From: Pseudomonas cannabina
Lineage (GTDB): Bacteria; Pseudomonadota; Gammaproteobacteria; Pseudomonadales; Pseudomonadaceae
DNA length: 64,000 nt
Direction: 5' to 3'
Assembly: GCF_900100365.1 (NCBI RefSeq)
Contig: NZ_FNKU01000001.1
Coordinates: 3,472,001 to 3,536,000 of the forward strand
The position numbers and the translations under genes were made by a program. The notes under the pieces are model-generated. The model was not told the origin of the DNA and searched no databases. It worked only from the letters and a program-made list of their open reading frames with translations. This document shows positions 38,283-52,086 of the stretch, piece by piece. Numbering within the stretch: the stretch's first letter is position 1; every line of letters begins with the position of its first letter.

Positions 38283-38586
38283 ATCGACAGGATCTTCCAC
38301 ACATAGGAATGGAGGGCGGCCCCGTGAGTCGCCCGTGCAGCCCAGATGGCCACATGCGAACGAGCATTCTACCCGGAAACGGTGGTGAGGAAAGTGGCGT
38401 TATTCCACGATGCTGGCACAGCGCTGTGACGGGGCAGATTTACAATGGGGCCATTTTCAAGCACTTCAACCCGGAAAACGGGGAAGTTACTCATTGATTT
38501 GCATATGAAAGCACGGAAACGCCTCAGAAAGCAGCCGTCAGAATGCTTTCTGTTAACATGTTCATCTTGTTACCAGGCAATTACCC
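38283..38586. other. Intergenic stretch between divergent secA and dciA
   Basis: About 300 bases hold the promoters of both genes. A GGGCG / CGCCC pairing near 38314-38334 lies in the secA leader. I found no promoter hexamers I would defend and no RNA gene; a leader peptide such as secM was not recognised. Confidence 0.45.
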
Positions 38587-39042
38587 ATGGCCTTTCGTCC
38601 CCTCAATGCACGCCCCCCTGCGGTTCTGCTGCGCGAAGCCAAGCCGCTGAAGGCCATCTTTCGCCACGCCGAACGCCTGAGCCATCTGCAACGCTTGCTC
38701 GAAAGCCAGTTGCAACCGGCAGCGCGCGAGCATTGTCATGTGGCTTCGTGGCGCGAGGGCACTTTATTGCTGATCGTGACAGACGGTCACTGGGCCACGC
38801 GCCTGCGCTATCAGCAAAAGCGCCTGCACCGACAACTGATCGCCTTCGACGAATTCATCAATCTGACCCGAATCGTCTTCAAGGTCCAACCGCCGGAAGC
38901 CCCTCGCGGAGCAGCTACGCACACCATTGATCTGTCAGCAGTGGCCGCCGAAAACATCCAGGCCACGGCCGACGGCATCACAGACCCCAAGCTGCGCGCC
39001 GCACTCGAAAGACTCGCCAGTCATGCCAGGGACAGGAAATAG
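38587..39042 (+). CDS. dciA: DUF721 protein, DciA-type replicative helicase operator
   Basis: The 151-residue basic protein has the DUF721/DciA core (LQRLLESQLQPAAREHCHVASWREGTLLLIVTDGHWATRLRYQ; two segments, residues about 32-80) and a flexible C-terminal tail. DciA recruits DnaB in bacteria that lack DnaC. The position between secA and lpxC matches Pseudomonas. It is convergent with lpxC and separated from it by a terminator. Confidence 0.87.
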   Translation: MAFRPLNARPPAVLLREAKPLKAIFRHAERLSHLQRLLESQLQPAAREHCHVASWREGTLLLIVTDGHWATRLRYQQKRLHRQLIAFDEFINLTRIVFKVQPPEAPRGAATHTIDLSAVAAENIQATADGITDPKLRAALERLASHARDRK

Positions 39043-39100
39043 CGCCTGAGTGGTCCTGAGCAGACGTGCGCAAACCTCATGCCCCCCAATAAATCCAATA

Positions 39101-39127
39101 AAAAAAGGCTACCCGAGGGCAGCCTTT
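39101..39127. terminator. Bidirectional terminator between dciA and lpxC
   Basis: Stem AAAGGCT-CCC / GGGC-AGCCTTT flanked by an A run on the plus strand, which gives a T run for the minus-strand lpxC transcript. Confidence 0.85.
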
Positions 39128-39158
39128 AAAGAACAAAAGGAAAGAGAGTAAAGCTTGC

Positions 39159-40106
<948 letters not shown>

Positions 40107-40182
40107 TCAACAAAGGCTGGCGATGATAGCAGACCATGCCTTTGCTGAACACCAATCACCCTAATACCCCTGATACATTTCA

Positions 40183-41370
40183 TCAATCGGCCTGACGACG
40201 CAGGAAAGCCGGGATGTCCAGGTAGTCGAGGTCATCGTTAGGGTTCATCTTTGCCGCAGCGGTCGCGCTGGCGTGAGCCTGGTTGCGCATCACGGTCGGA
40301 CGATCCAGATCGCGGTAGTTGACCGACGGCGCTTCCTGACGGGACGCCTGCTGTGCAGGAGCCTGCTGGGTGGTTTGCAGCGTGTTGTCGATCACCTTGA
40401 CAGGCTTCTCGATTTTCGCGCCCAGGCCGGTAGCGACCACAGTCACGTGCAACTCGTCACGCATGTCTGGATCGATAACGGTACCGACCTTGACCATGGC
40501 GTGCTCGGAAGCGAACGCTTCGATGATGCTGCCCACGTCCGAGTACTCACCCAGCGACAGGTCAGGACCGGCAGTGATGTTGACCAGGATGCCGCGAGCG
40601 CCCTGCAGGTTGACGTCTTCGAGCAGCGGGTTGCGAATGGCTGCTTCGGTCGCTTCACGTGCACGGTTCGGACCGCTGGCGCAGCCAGTGCCCATCATCG
40701 CCATGCCCATTTCGCTCATGACAGTACGAACGTCGGCGAAGTCGACGTTGATCATGCCCGGACGCTTGATGATGTCGGAGATACCGCGAACGGCACCGGC
40801 CAGTACATCGTCAGCCTTGGCGAAAGCCGACAGCAGGCTGGCGTCCTTACCGAGGATGGTCAGCAGCTTCTCGTTGGGAATGGTGATCAACGAGTCGACG
40901 CTTTCGGACAGCATGCGGATGCCTTCATCGGCGATCTGCATACGCTTGCGACCTTCGAACGGGAACGGACGGGTCACGACTGCTACCGTGAGGATGCCCA
41001 TTTCCTTGGCCACTTCAGCAATGATCGGAGCAGCACCGGTACCGGTACCGCCACCCATGCCGGTGGTAATGAACACCATGTTGGTGCCTTGCAGGACTTC
41101 TGCAATGCGCTCACGGTCTTCCATGGCGGCCTGACGACCGACTTCCGGGTTGGCGCCAGCGCCAAGGCCTTTGGTCACGCCTGTGCCCAGTTGCAGGATG
41201 GTCCGCGCGCCAATGTTTTTCAGCGCTTGAGCATCGGTGTTGGCGCAGATGAATTCCACGCCTTCGATGTTGCTCTTGACCATGTGATTGACAGCGTTTC
41301 CGCCACCACCGCCTACACCGATTACTTTAATGACCGGGCTTTGCGGGACGTTGTCTACGAGTTCGAACAT
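40183..41370 (-). CDS. ftsZ: Cell division GTPase FtsZ
   Basis: The 395-residue tubulin homologue has the GTP signature GMGGGTGTGAAP, the T7 loop region NVDFADVRTVMSEMG and the C-terminal partner-binding peptide DYLDIPAFLRRQAD, which binds FtsA and ZipA. A Gln/Ala-rich linker precedes the tail. It forms the Z-ring. It follows ftsA by 87 bases, a gap long enough for a separate promoter. Confidence 0.99.
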   Translation of the reverse strand: MFELVDNVPQSPVIKVIGVGGGGGNAVNHMVKSNIEGVEFICANTDAQALKNIGARTILQLGTGVTKGLGAGANPEVGRQAAMEDRERIAEVLQGTNMVFITTGMGGGTGTGAAPIIAEVAKEMGILTVAVVTRPFPFEGRKRMQIADEGIRMLSESVDSLITIPNEKLLTILGKDASLLSAFAKADDVLAGAVRGISDIIKRPGMINVDFADVRTVMSEMGMAMMGTGCASGPNRAREATEAAIRNPLLEDVNLQGARGILVNITAGPDLSLGEYSDVGSIIEAFASEHAMVKVGTVIDPDMRDELHVTVVATGLGAKIEKPVKVIDNTLQTTQQAPAQQASRQEAPSVNYRDLDRPTVMRNQAHASATAAAKMNPNDDLDYLDIPAFLRRQAD

Positions 41371-41457
41371 TTTCTCTCTCCTTCCGCTTTCTAGTTAGTT
41401 TTGCCTACTGCCTGCCGATACTGCTTTTTGTTGCCCTGAAACGTTACAACCTGAAAC

Positions 41458-42714
41458 TTAGAAATTGCCCTGCACCCAACGCTTGATCCGCTCAAGCACC
41501 GGGGCCTTGGTTTCGTCGCTGTAGCTGCTGTTGCCGACAATCCCGGACAGCGAAATACCGTCCGACTGTTTTTGCAGCCCGTACAGCAACAGGCCTACGC
41601 CCGTTGAATAGATCGGGTTACGCACGACATCGGCGAGCCCCTTGACGCTGTGCGGCACGCCCAGGCGCACCGGCATGTGGAAGATTTCCTCGGCCAGCTC
41701 GACCGCGCCTTCCATTTTCGCCGTACCACCGGTCAGCACGATGCCGGCCGGGATGAGGTCTTCGTAGCCGCTACGACGCAGTTCGGCCTGGATCAGGGTG
41801 AACAGCTCGTCGTAACGGGGCTCGACCACTTCAGCCAGCGCCTGACGCGACAGCTCGCGAGGTGGACGGTCGCCCACGCTCGGTACTTTGATGGTTTCGC
41901 CGGCACCGGCCAGTTTGGCCAGGGCGCAGGCGTAACGAATCTTGATTTCTTCGGCGTACTGGGTGGGTGTACGCAGCGCCATGGCGATGTCGTTGGTCAC
42001 CTGATCGCCGGCAATCGGGATCACCGCAGTGTGACGAATGGCGCCTTCCGTAAAGATCGCGATGTCGGTGGTGCCGCCGCCGATATCCACCAGGCAGACA
42101 CCCAGCTCTTTCTCGTCATCGGTCAGTACCGAATAGGCCGAAGCCAGTTGCTCGAGAATGATGTCGTCGACTTCCAGACCGCAGCGACGCACGCATTTTT
42201 CGATGTTCTGCGCGGCGTTCACTGCGCAGGTCACCACGTGCACCTTGGCTTCCAGACGCACGCCGGACATACCCAGTGGCTCACGCACGCCTTCCTGGTT
42301 GTCGATGACGTAATCCTGCGGCAGGGTGTGCAGCACGCGCTGGTCGGCAGGAATGGCCACCGCCTGAGCAGCATCGAGCACGCGCTCCAGATCGGCAGCG
42401 CTGACTTCACGATCACGAATCGCCACGATGCCGTGCGAGTTGAGGCTGCGAATATGGCTGCCCGCAACGCCGACGAACGCCGAGTGAATCCGGCAGCCAG
42501 CCATCAGTTGCGCTTCTTCGATCGCGCGCTGGATCGACTGCACGGTCGACTCGATATTCACCACCACGCCCTTTTTCAGGCCGCGGGAGGGGTGGGTGCC
42601 GATACCCACGATTTCCAGCGAGCCATCGGCCGCGACTTCGCCTACCAGTGCCACCACCTTGGAGGTACCGATATCCAGCCCGACGATCATTTTGCCGCTT
42701 TGCACGTTTGCCAT
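41458..42714 (-). CDS. ftsA: Cell division actin-like protein FtsA
   Basis: ATG 42714 (MANVQSGKMIVGLDIGTSK) gives 418 residues. Actin-fold phosphate loops are GLDIGTSKV and LVDIGGGTTDIAIF, with adenosine motif IVLTGGTAKMEGA. The C-terminal KAPVLERIKRWVQGNF is the amphipathic membrane-targeting helix. FtsA tethers FtsZ to the inner membrane. It lies 14 bases after ftsQ. Confidence 0.98.
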   Translation of the reverse strand: MANVQSGKMIVGLDIGTSKVVALVGEVAADGSLEIVGIGTHPSRGLKKGVVVNIESTVQSIQRAIEEAQLMAGCRIHSAFVGVAGSHIRSLNSHGIVAIRDREVSAADLERVLDAAQAVAIPADQRVLHTLPQDYVIDNQEGVREPLGMSGVRLEAKVHVVTCAVNAAQNIEKCVRRCGLEVDDIILEQLASAYSVLTDDEKELGVCLVDIGGGTTDIAIFTEGAIRHTAVIPIAGDQVTNDIAMALRTPTQYAEEIKIRYACALAKLAGAGETIKVPSVGDRPPRELSRQALAEVVEPRYDELFTLIQAELRRSGYEDLIPAGIVLTGGTAKMEGAVELAEEIFHMPVRLGVPHSVKGLADVVRNPIYSTGVGLLLYGLQKQSDGISLSGIVGNSSYSDETKAPVLERIKRWVQGNF

Positions 42715-42728
42715 GGTCCTGCCTCTTA

Positions 42729-43598
42729 TCAATTCTTCGCGACGGCGGGTTTTTCCGTCGTCGGCGCTGCCTGTTCGCGCCAACCGACCGCAAGGCCGTT
42801 GGAGTAACGCAGGTCGACGCGCGCGATGTTCGTGATCTGTTCTTTAAGCGTCTTGTCGTAAATCGCGATGAAGCGGCGCATTTTTTCGACAAGGTGGTCG
42901 CGTCCCAGCAACAATTCGATACCCGGGCCAGCACTACCAGCGCCTGTTGTCAGGAACCAGCTGCCACGCTCGCGCAGCTCCAGGCGTACGATGGAGAAGC
43001 CCAGCGGGCGCAACATCTGACTCAATACCTGGTACTGCTGCATCACCTGCTGCTGGGCCCGCTGCGGGCCGAACAACTGGGGAAGATGTTCATAGTTGGA
43101 CAGTTCACGCGGCGTGAAAGCCTGCCCCTGGTTATTCAACAACGCCTCGTCGCCCCACCGCGCAACCGGCAGTTGCTCTTCAAGGCGAATCACCACCTGA
43201 TCCGGCCAGACCCGACGCACTTCGGCGTGCGCGATCCACGGCATCTGCTCAAGCTCGGTGCGCATGGCGGCCAGATCAATCTTGAAAAAACTCGACGCCA
43301 CATATGGCGCGATGCGCTGCTGCACTGCCTGCTGACTGATGTAACTCAAATCGCCCTGCACGTTGATGCGGGTGATCGGGCGATCGGCATATGGCAGCAG
43401 ACGCTGAGCGCCCTCATACGTGGCGAAGCCCAGAATCACCAGCAGCACCGGCCAGAACAGGCGCTTCAGGAAACTGAAGTTGGCCTTCGGCAGGCGCGCC
43501 GACAGCGGCTCCTTGGCCACCATCCGGCTGGCACCACGCGGCACCGGCTTGTTACGGCCGGGGGCTGGTGGCTGAGGACGTGCCGAAGGGCCGCACAT
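42729..43598 (-). CDS. ftsQ: Cell division protein FtsQ
   Basis: The 289-residue bitopic protein has a basic cytoplasmic N-terminus, one membrane helix ([19 protein letters not shown], about 46-65), a POTRA domain beginning [14 protein letters not shown] and a beta domain. It links early and late divisome parts through FtsB/FtsL. It starts three bases after ddlB. Confidence 0.96.
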   Translation of the reverse strand: MCGPSARPQPPAPGRNKPVPRGASRMVAKEPLSARLPKANFSFLKRLFWPVLLVILGFATYEGAQRLLPYADRPITRINVQGDLSYISQQAVQQRIAPYVASSFFKIDLAAMRTELEQMPWIAHAEVRRVWPDQVVIRLEEQLPVARWGDEALLNNQGQAFTPRELSNYEHLPQLFGPQRAQQQVMQQYQVLSQMLRPLGFSIVRLELRERGSWFLTTGAGSAGPGIELLLGRDHLVEKMRRFIAIYDKTLKEQITNIARVDLRYSNGLAVGWREQAAPTTEKPAVAKN

Positions 43599-43601
43599 GC
43601 C

Positions 43602-46010
<2,409 letters not shown>

Positions 46011-46018
<8 letters not shown>

Positions 46019-47081
46019 GGGCCACCTCCACACAGACATCGACGACGGTGTTGGTTGCATCAGGCTTGGCCAGGCGACGTGCAGTGCGGGCCATGCTGTT
46101 CAATTGTTCGGGTTGCATCAAAACCTCTTTCAGGCGTGCGGCCATCTCGGCGGCGCCAGTTGTTGCTTGTGGCATGACGAAGGCTGCGCCTTCTCGGGCC
46201 AGATAGTCGGCGTTACGCGACTGATGGTCATCAATCGCGTGGGGCAGCGGTATCAGCAACGACGGCAGACCGGCGGCGGCCAGTTCGCTGATGGTCAATG
46301 CGCCTGCGCGGCAGACCACCAGATCGGCCCAGCTATAGGCTTGGGCCATGTTCTGGATGAACGGCGCAACTTGCGCCTCGACGCCCACGTCGCGATAGCG
46401 CTCGGCGGTAACGGCGTCATGATTCTTGCCCGACTGGTGAAACACTTCGGGCAGGATGTCCTGAGGTAACTGAGCCAGCGCCTCGGGCAGTAATTTGTTG
46501 AGCGGCTCCGCGCCCAGGCTGCCGCCCAGCACCAGCAGACGTGCCTTGCGACCGGCCAGCGCCTGACGCGGAGTTTCCAGAAACAGCTCGACGCGCACCG
46601 GGTTGCCGGTGGTACGACGCTTGGCCGAGGCCGGGAACGTATTCGGGAACGCTTCGCACACGCGGCTGGCGAACAATGCCAGGCTGCGGTTGGCAGTCCC
46701 GGCGACGGCATTCTGTTCGTGGATGATCAGCGGCACGCCAGCCAGCTTCGCAGCCAGACCGCCGGGGCCGGTGACATAGCCGCCAAAGCCGACCACACAG
46801 ACCGGTTTCACCTGGCGAACCACCTTGCGCGCCTGCATCAGGCTTTTCAGCAACATCAGCGGTGCCTTGAGCAGCGACAATCGGCCCTTGCCACGCAACC
46901 CGGTCGCGTTGATCAGGTGCAGCGTCAGGCCAGCCTGCGGCACCAGCTCGTTTTCGATGCCGCGCGGTGTGCCCAGCCAATGGATCTTGTAGCCACGCGC
47001 CTGGAATTCGCGCGCGCAGGCCAGCGCCGGGAACACGTGCCCGCCCGTACCGCCTGCCATGATCAGCACGTTAGCGTCCAT
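46011..47081 (-). CDS. murG: GlcNAc transferase MurG
   Basis: ATG 47081 gives 356 residues beginning [20 protein letters not shown], the MurG G-loop. Other motifs are [23 protein letters not shown] and [24 protein letters not shown]. It adds GlcNAc to lipid I at the inner membrane face to make lipid II. It overlaps the ftsW end by 11 bases. Confidence 0.97.
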
Positions 47082-48285
47082 TGTGCGTCTCCTCGGCGAA
47101 GTCGCTTTCCTGGAACTCGGCTTCTTCACTGCCCATGTTGTTGCGCGATTCCCACTCGATACGCAGCAACAGGCCAAGGCTGGCACAGCAGATCACCAGC
47201 GAGCTGCCGCCATAGCTGAGGAACGGCAGCGTCAGACCCTTGGTCGGCAACAGGCCGACGTTCACGCCGATGTTGATCAGGAACTGACCGATCCACAGGA
47301 ACGACAGGCCATACGCGACATAAGCACCAAAGAACTGTTTGGTCCGCTCTGCCCACATGCCGATGTACATGCCGCGAATACTGACGAACAGAAACAGCGC
47401 GACGGTCAGCAGCGAGCCGATGACGCCCAGTTCTTCTGCAAGTACCGAGAACACGAAGTCGGTGTGCGCTTCCGGCAGGTAGAACTGTTTCTGCACGCTG
47501 TTACCCAAACCGACGCCAAACCACTCGCCGCGACCGAAAGCGATCAGCGCCTGCGTCAACTGATAACCGGAGCCAAACTGGTCAGCCCATGGATCGGTAA
47601 AGTTGGTCAGGCGCGCCATCCGGTAGGGCTGGGCCTGTACCAGCACGACCACCGAGGCAACGGCCAGCACCACCATCAGCGAGAAACGGAACAGGCCGAC
47701 ACCGCCGAGAAACAACATGGCAGCTGCCGAACCCATCATGACCACGGTGGCACCGAAGTCAGGCTCCATCAGCAAAAGGCCCGCCATCGGCAACAGCACG
47801 ATGAAGGGCTTGAAGAAGCCCATCCAGCTTTCGCGAACTTCCTGCTGACGACGAATCAGGTAACCGGCGAGGAAGATCACCACGAAAACCTTGGCGATTT
47901 CCGAAGGCTGTACGTTGAACGCGCCGAAGCCGATCCAGCGCATCGAGCCGTTGACCTCTCGCCCGATGCCAGGCACCAGCACCATCAGCAGCAGGCCGAA
48001 CGCACCCAGCAGCATCAACCAGCCCAGACGCTGCCAGGTGGCGACCGGAATCATCATGGTCACACCGCACGCGCCCAGACCGATCAACAGATAGACCAGA
48101 TGGCGAGTCATCATGTACAGCGTGTTGCCCGACTGCACGGCCGCGACTTCTGACGAGGCGGACGTGATCATCACCAGGCCGAGGCCCAACAATGCCAGAC
48201 AACCGACCAGCATCGGAAAATCGAGGTCGATACCGCGGCCGCTAATCAATGGCGATGGATAAGGCTTGATCACACCGAAGATCAT
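47071..48285 (-). CDS. ftsW: SEDS peptidoglycan glycosyltransferase FtsW
   Basis: ATG 48285 overlaps the murD stop as ATGA and has GGAG eight bases upstream. The 404-residue protein has ten hydrophobic segments and SEDS motifs such as PSEIAKVFVVIFLA, LLLMEPDFGATVVM and PFLSYGGSSL. With PBP3 (FtsI) it makes septal glycan strands. Confidence 0.97.
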   Translation of the reverse strand: MIFGVIKPYPSPLISGRGIDLDFPMLVGCLALLGLGLVMITSASSEVAAVQSGNTLYMMTRHLVYLLIGLGACGVTMMIPVATWQRLGWLMLLGAFGLLLMVLVPGIGREVNGSMRWIGFGAFNVQPSEIAKVFVVIFLAGYLIRRQQEVRESWMGFFKPFIVLLPMAGLLLMEPDFGATVVMMGSAAAMLFLGGVGLFRFSLMVVLAVASVVVLVQAQPYRMARLTNFTDPWADQFGSGYQLTQALIAFGRGEWFGVGLGNSVQKQFYLPEAHTDFVFSVLAEELGVIGSLLTVALFLFVSIRGMYIGMWAERTKQFFGAYVAYGLSFLWIGQFLINIGVNVGLLPTKGLTLPFLSYGGSSLVICCASLGLLLRIEWESRNNMGSEEAEFQESDFAEETHNGR

Positions 48286-49628
48286 GACAAGCACTCCACT
48301 GCCTGCGCGAACACACGTCCGCGCTCTTCATAATTCTTGAACATGTCCAGGCTGGCGCATGCGGGAGACAACAACACGGCATCGCCGCTGCGGGCCAGCT
48401 CGGCACTGCGCTCGACCGCCGCTTGCAGTGTGTCGACACGAACCAGCGGAACGGCATCGCCCAGCACCTGAGCAATCAGCTCGGCGTCGCGACCGAGCAA
48501 TACGGCGGCACGGCAATGTTTCGCCACTGGCGCACGCAAACCGCTGAAGTCAGCGCCCTTGCCATCGCCACCGGCAATCAGCACCAGCTTGCCGTCGATG
48601 TCCGCGCCGAGGCCTTCGATGGCCGCCAGTGCAGCCCCCACGTTGGTGGCCTTGGAATCGTTGTAGTAATGGACGCCTTCGCGCTCGCGCAGCCATTGGC
48701 AGCGGTGCTCAAGCCCGGTGAACTCGCGCAGGCTGGCGAGCATGGCGTCGAACGGCAGACCCACCGCATGGCCCAGCGCCAGTGCCGCCAGCGCGTTGGC
48801 CTGATTGTGTGCGCCGCGCACTTTCAGCTCGCGCACCGGCATCAGGTTCTCGAACTGGAAGGCCAGGTACTTTTCGCCATTCTCTTCCCGCAGACCGAAG
48901 CCGTGGAAGTCAGGCGTGTTCAGGCCGAAGGTCCAGCACGGCAGCCCTTCGCCAATCAGCGGACGGGACAACGCATCCTGCCGATTGACCACCACCTGCC
49001 GTGCACCGCGGAAAATCCGGTGCTTGGCCAGATGGTAGGCAGGCAGGCCGCTGTAGCGGTCCATGTGGTCTTCGCTGATGTTCAGCACGGTCGCCACTTC
49101 AGCGTTGAGCTGGTCGGTGGTTTCGAGCTGAAAACTGGACAGTTCCATGACATAAAGCTCGACGTCATCGCTGAGCAGATCCAGCGCCGGCGTGCCGAGA
49201 TTGCCACCCACCGCGACACGCTTGCCTGCGGCAATGGCCATTTCGCCAACCAGCGTGGTCACGGTGCTTTTCGCGTTGGAACCGGTGATGGCAATCACCG
49301 GCGCCTTCGCGTGACGGGCGAACAGTTCGATATCGCCCGACAGCTTGACGCCGCGTGCGTGGGCCTGTTGCAAGGCCGGTGTTGCCAAGGCCAGACCGGG
49401 GCTGACATACAGCTCATCGGCACGGCAGAGGAAATCCACGTCCAGTTCGCCACAACGCACTTCCACCTGCGGGTAATCGCGACGCAAGGTCGCCAGCTCA
49501 GGAGGATTCTCCCGCGTGTCGGCCACAGCAAAGGACACGCCCTGGTTCGCCAGGGAGCGAACCAGGGACATGCCGCTTTTGCCTAGACCCACGACAATGC
49601 GGAAGCGGTCGGAAGCGATCAGGGACAC
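48282..49628 (-). CDS. murD: UDP-MurNAc-L-Ala--D-Glu ligase MurD
   Basis: The GTG-initiated 448-residue ligase starts MSLIASDRFRIVVGLGKSG. It has the ATP loop ITGSNAKSTVTTLV, ELSSFQLETT and HRCQWLREREGVHYYNDSKATN. The GSNAKST loop replaces the more usual GSNGKST, which is common in Pseudomonas. It starts five bases after mraY. Confidence 0.96.
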   Translation of the reverse strand: MSLIASDRFRIVVGLGKSGMSLVRSLANQGVSFAVADTRENPPELATLRRDYPQVEVRCGELDVDFLCRADELYVSPGLALATPALQQAHARGVKLSGDIELFARHAKAPVIAITGSNAKSTVTTLVGEMAIAAGKRVAVGGNLGTPALDLLSDDVELYVMELSSFQLETTDQLNAEVATVLNISEDHMDRYSGLPAYHLAKHRIFRGARQVVVNRQDALSRPLIGEGLPCWTFGLNTPDFHGFGLREENGEKYLAFQFENLMPVRELKVRGAHNQANALAALALGHAVGLPFDAMLASLREFTGLEHRCQWLREREGVHYYNDSKATNVGAALAAIEGLGADIDGKLVLIAGGDGKGADFSGLRAPVAKHCRAAVLLGRDAELIAQVLGDAVPLVRVDTLQAAVERSAELARSGDAVLLSPACASLDMFKNYEERGRVFAQAVECLS

Positions 49629-49633
49629 TCGTT

Positions 49634-50716
49634 CTACCTCAGTTTCAACGTGGCAAGGCCGATCAGCACGAGAATCACGGTGATGATCCAGAAACGGACG
49701 ATCACGCGTGGTTCGGGCCAGCCTTTGAGTTCAAAGTGGTGGTGTATCGGCGCCATGCGAAACACCCGGCGGCCGGTGAGTTTGAAAGACGCAACCTGAA
49801 TGACCACTGAAAGGGTTTCCATCACGAACACGCCGCCCATGATGAACAGGACCATTTCCTGACGCACGATCACGGCCATGGTGCCCAGCGCAGCGCCCAG
49901 TGCCAGCGCACCGACGTCACCCATGAAGACTTGTGCCGGGTAGGTGTTGAACCACAGGAACCCCAGCCCCGCACCGATCAGTGCCCCCGAGAACACAATC
50001 AGTTCACCCGCCCCCGGCACATAAGGAATCAGCAGGTATTCAGCGAATTTCACGTTACCCGACAGGTAGCAGAAGATGCCCAGCGCGCCGCCGACCATCA
50101 CCGTTGGCATGATCGCCAGGCCGTCCAGGCCATCCGTCAGGTTGACCGCGTTGCTCGAACCGACGATCACGAAATAGGTCAGCACGATGAAGCCGATGCC
50201 GAGCGGGATGCGCACATCCTTGAGCATCGGCACGATCAGCGTGGTCTCGGTCGCAGACGGCGCAGTCGTATAAAGGAAGATTGCCGCGCAAAGGCCAAAT
50301 ACCGACTGCCAGAAATACTTCCAGCGACTCGGCAGGCCCCGGGAATTTTTTTCGATCACCTTGCGGTAGTCATCGACCCAGCCGATGGCACCGAACAGGA
50401 AGGTCACCAGCAACACCACCCAGACGTAACGGTTGCTCAGGTCGGCCCACAGCAAGGTACTGATCCCGATGGACGACAGAATCAGCGCGCCACCCATGGT
50501 CGGCGTGCCGGACTTGGACAGGTGCGACTGTGGACCGTCGTTGCGCACCGACTGACCGATCTGGCGCATCTGCAAGGTGCGGATCATCCACGGCCCCAGG
50601 CACAACGACAGTGTCAGCGCAGTAAGCACGCCAAGGATCCCGCGCAAAGACAGGTATTGAAAGACCGCGAAGCCTTTGTAGAACTGTTGTAAAAACTCGG
50701 CCAACAGCAGCAGCAT
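49634..50716 (-). CDS. mraY: Phospho-MurNAc-pentapeptide transferase MraY
   Basis: ATG 50716 overlaps the murF stop (ATGA). The 360-residue membrane enzyme has ten helices, [47 protein letters not shown] and the [11 protein letters not shown] loop. It transfers the pentapeptide sugar to undecaprenyl phosphate, making lipid I. Confidence 0.98.
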
Positions 50717-52086
50717 CAATGTTTCTCCAGGCTAGAACCGCACAAGGCAGCCACGACGTTTTCCATCGCAGCGCTACGCGAGCCCTTGATCAGTAAAGTG
50801 GTGTCAGGGTTTTGCTCGGCACCCAGTGCCGCAATCAGCTCTGCCTGGCTGGCAAAGTGATGCGCGTGCTCGCCAAAGGCGCTCACGGCATGAGTCATCA
50901 ACGGGCCGACGGCATAAAGTGCGGAAACCTTGCCAGCCGCGTAAGCGCCGACCTCGCGGTGGCCCTGCTCGGCCCAGTCGCCCAGCTCGCCGATATCACC
51001 CAGCACCAGCACGGTACGCCCGCTGAAACCGGTGAGGATATCGACAGCCGCGTTGATCGACGCCGGATTGGCGTTGTAGGTGTCGTCGATGACACGCACG
51101 CCATTGCTGGCGATCTGCGCCACAGCGCGGCCCTTGACCGGCTGCACGTTGTTCAGGCCAGCGGCGATGCCTTCCAGGCTGACGCCCAGCGCGCAGGCAG
51201 CGGCCGCTGCGGCCAAGGCATTGGCCACATTGTGCGTGCCCAGCAAATTCAGTTGTACCGGTGCGGCACCGAGCGGGCTGTTGAGCATGAACGCCGGGCA
51301 ACCGCGCGCGTCACGACGCAAGTCGGTGGCATGCAGGTCGGCTGCGGGGTTGTTCAAGGCGAACGTCATGACCTTGCGCTCGCCTGCGCGCAGCTGCCAG
51401 ATCGGAAATGCCTTGTCATCCAGATTCAGGACGGCTGTACCGGTGGCGTCGAGACCTTCGAGAATCTCGCCCTTGGCTTCAACGATCCTGTCCGGACCAC
51501 CGAACTCGCCAACGTGGGCGGTTCCAGCATTGGTGATAATCGCAACGTGCGGCTTGGTCAGGCTCACGGTGAAGGCAATTGCGCCCACCCGCGAGGCGCC
51601 CAGCTCGATGACAGCGGCATCATGCTCGGGCGCGAGTTCGAGCAGCGTCAAGGGCACGCCGAGTTCGTTGTTCAGGTTGCCACGGGTAGCCAGCACCGTC
51701 CCCCGCGTGCGCAGGATGCTGGCGAGCATTTCCTTGACCGTGGTCTTGCCGCTGGAACCGGTCATCGCCGCAACAGGCTTGTCGACGAACGCATTGCGGT
51801 TCATCGCGCCCAGTTGCGCGAGGGCCTTGCGGGTGTCGAGCACGACCAGTTGCGGCAGGCTTGCACCCTCCACTTCGTGCTCGACCAAAGCACCGACGGC
51901 ACCTTTGCCAGCGACCTGTTCCAGGTACTCATGCCCGTCGAAACGCGGCCCGGTCAGGGCGACGAACAGTTGGCCTGGCGCAATGCCACGGCTGTCGGTG
52001 CTGACGCCATGAAAACTGCAGTCGCCGCCTACCAGCCGGGCGTCGAGATGGGTCACCAGTTCGCTGAAGGTCATTGGCTTAATCAT
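50716..52086 (-). CDS. murF: UDP-MurNAc-tripeptide--D-Ala-D-Ala ligase MurF
   Basis: Starting at ATG 52086 ([21 protein letters not shown]) the protein has 456 residues, with the ATP loop [15 protein letters not shown] and [15 protein letters not shown]. It completes the cytosolic pentapeptide precursor. The start lies inside the murE end by eight bases; a second in-frame ATG lies at 52074. Confidence 0.96.

Noticed and set aside
36300..38306. 668-codon open frame on the plus strand opposite secA
   Set aside because: It lies wholly antisense to a complete, motif-verified secA; high GC at third positions creates such shadows. The same applies to long frames at 33969-36287, 50812-52590 and 1446-2822.
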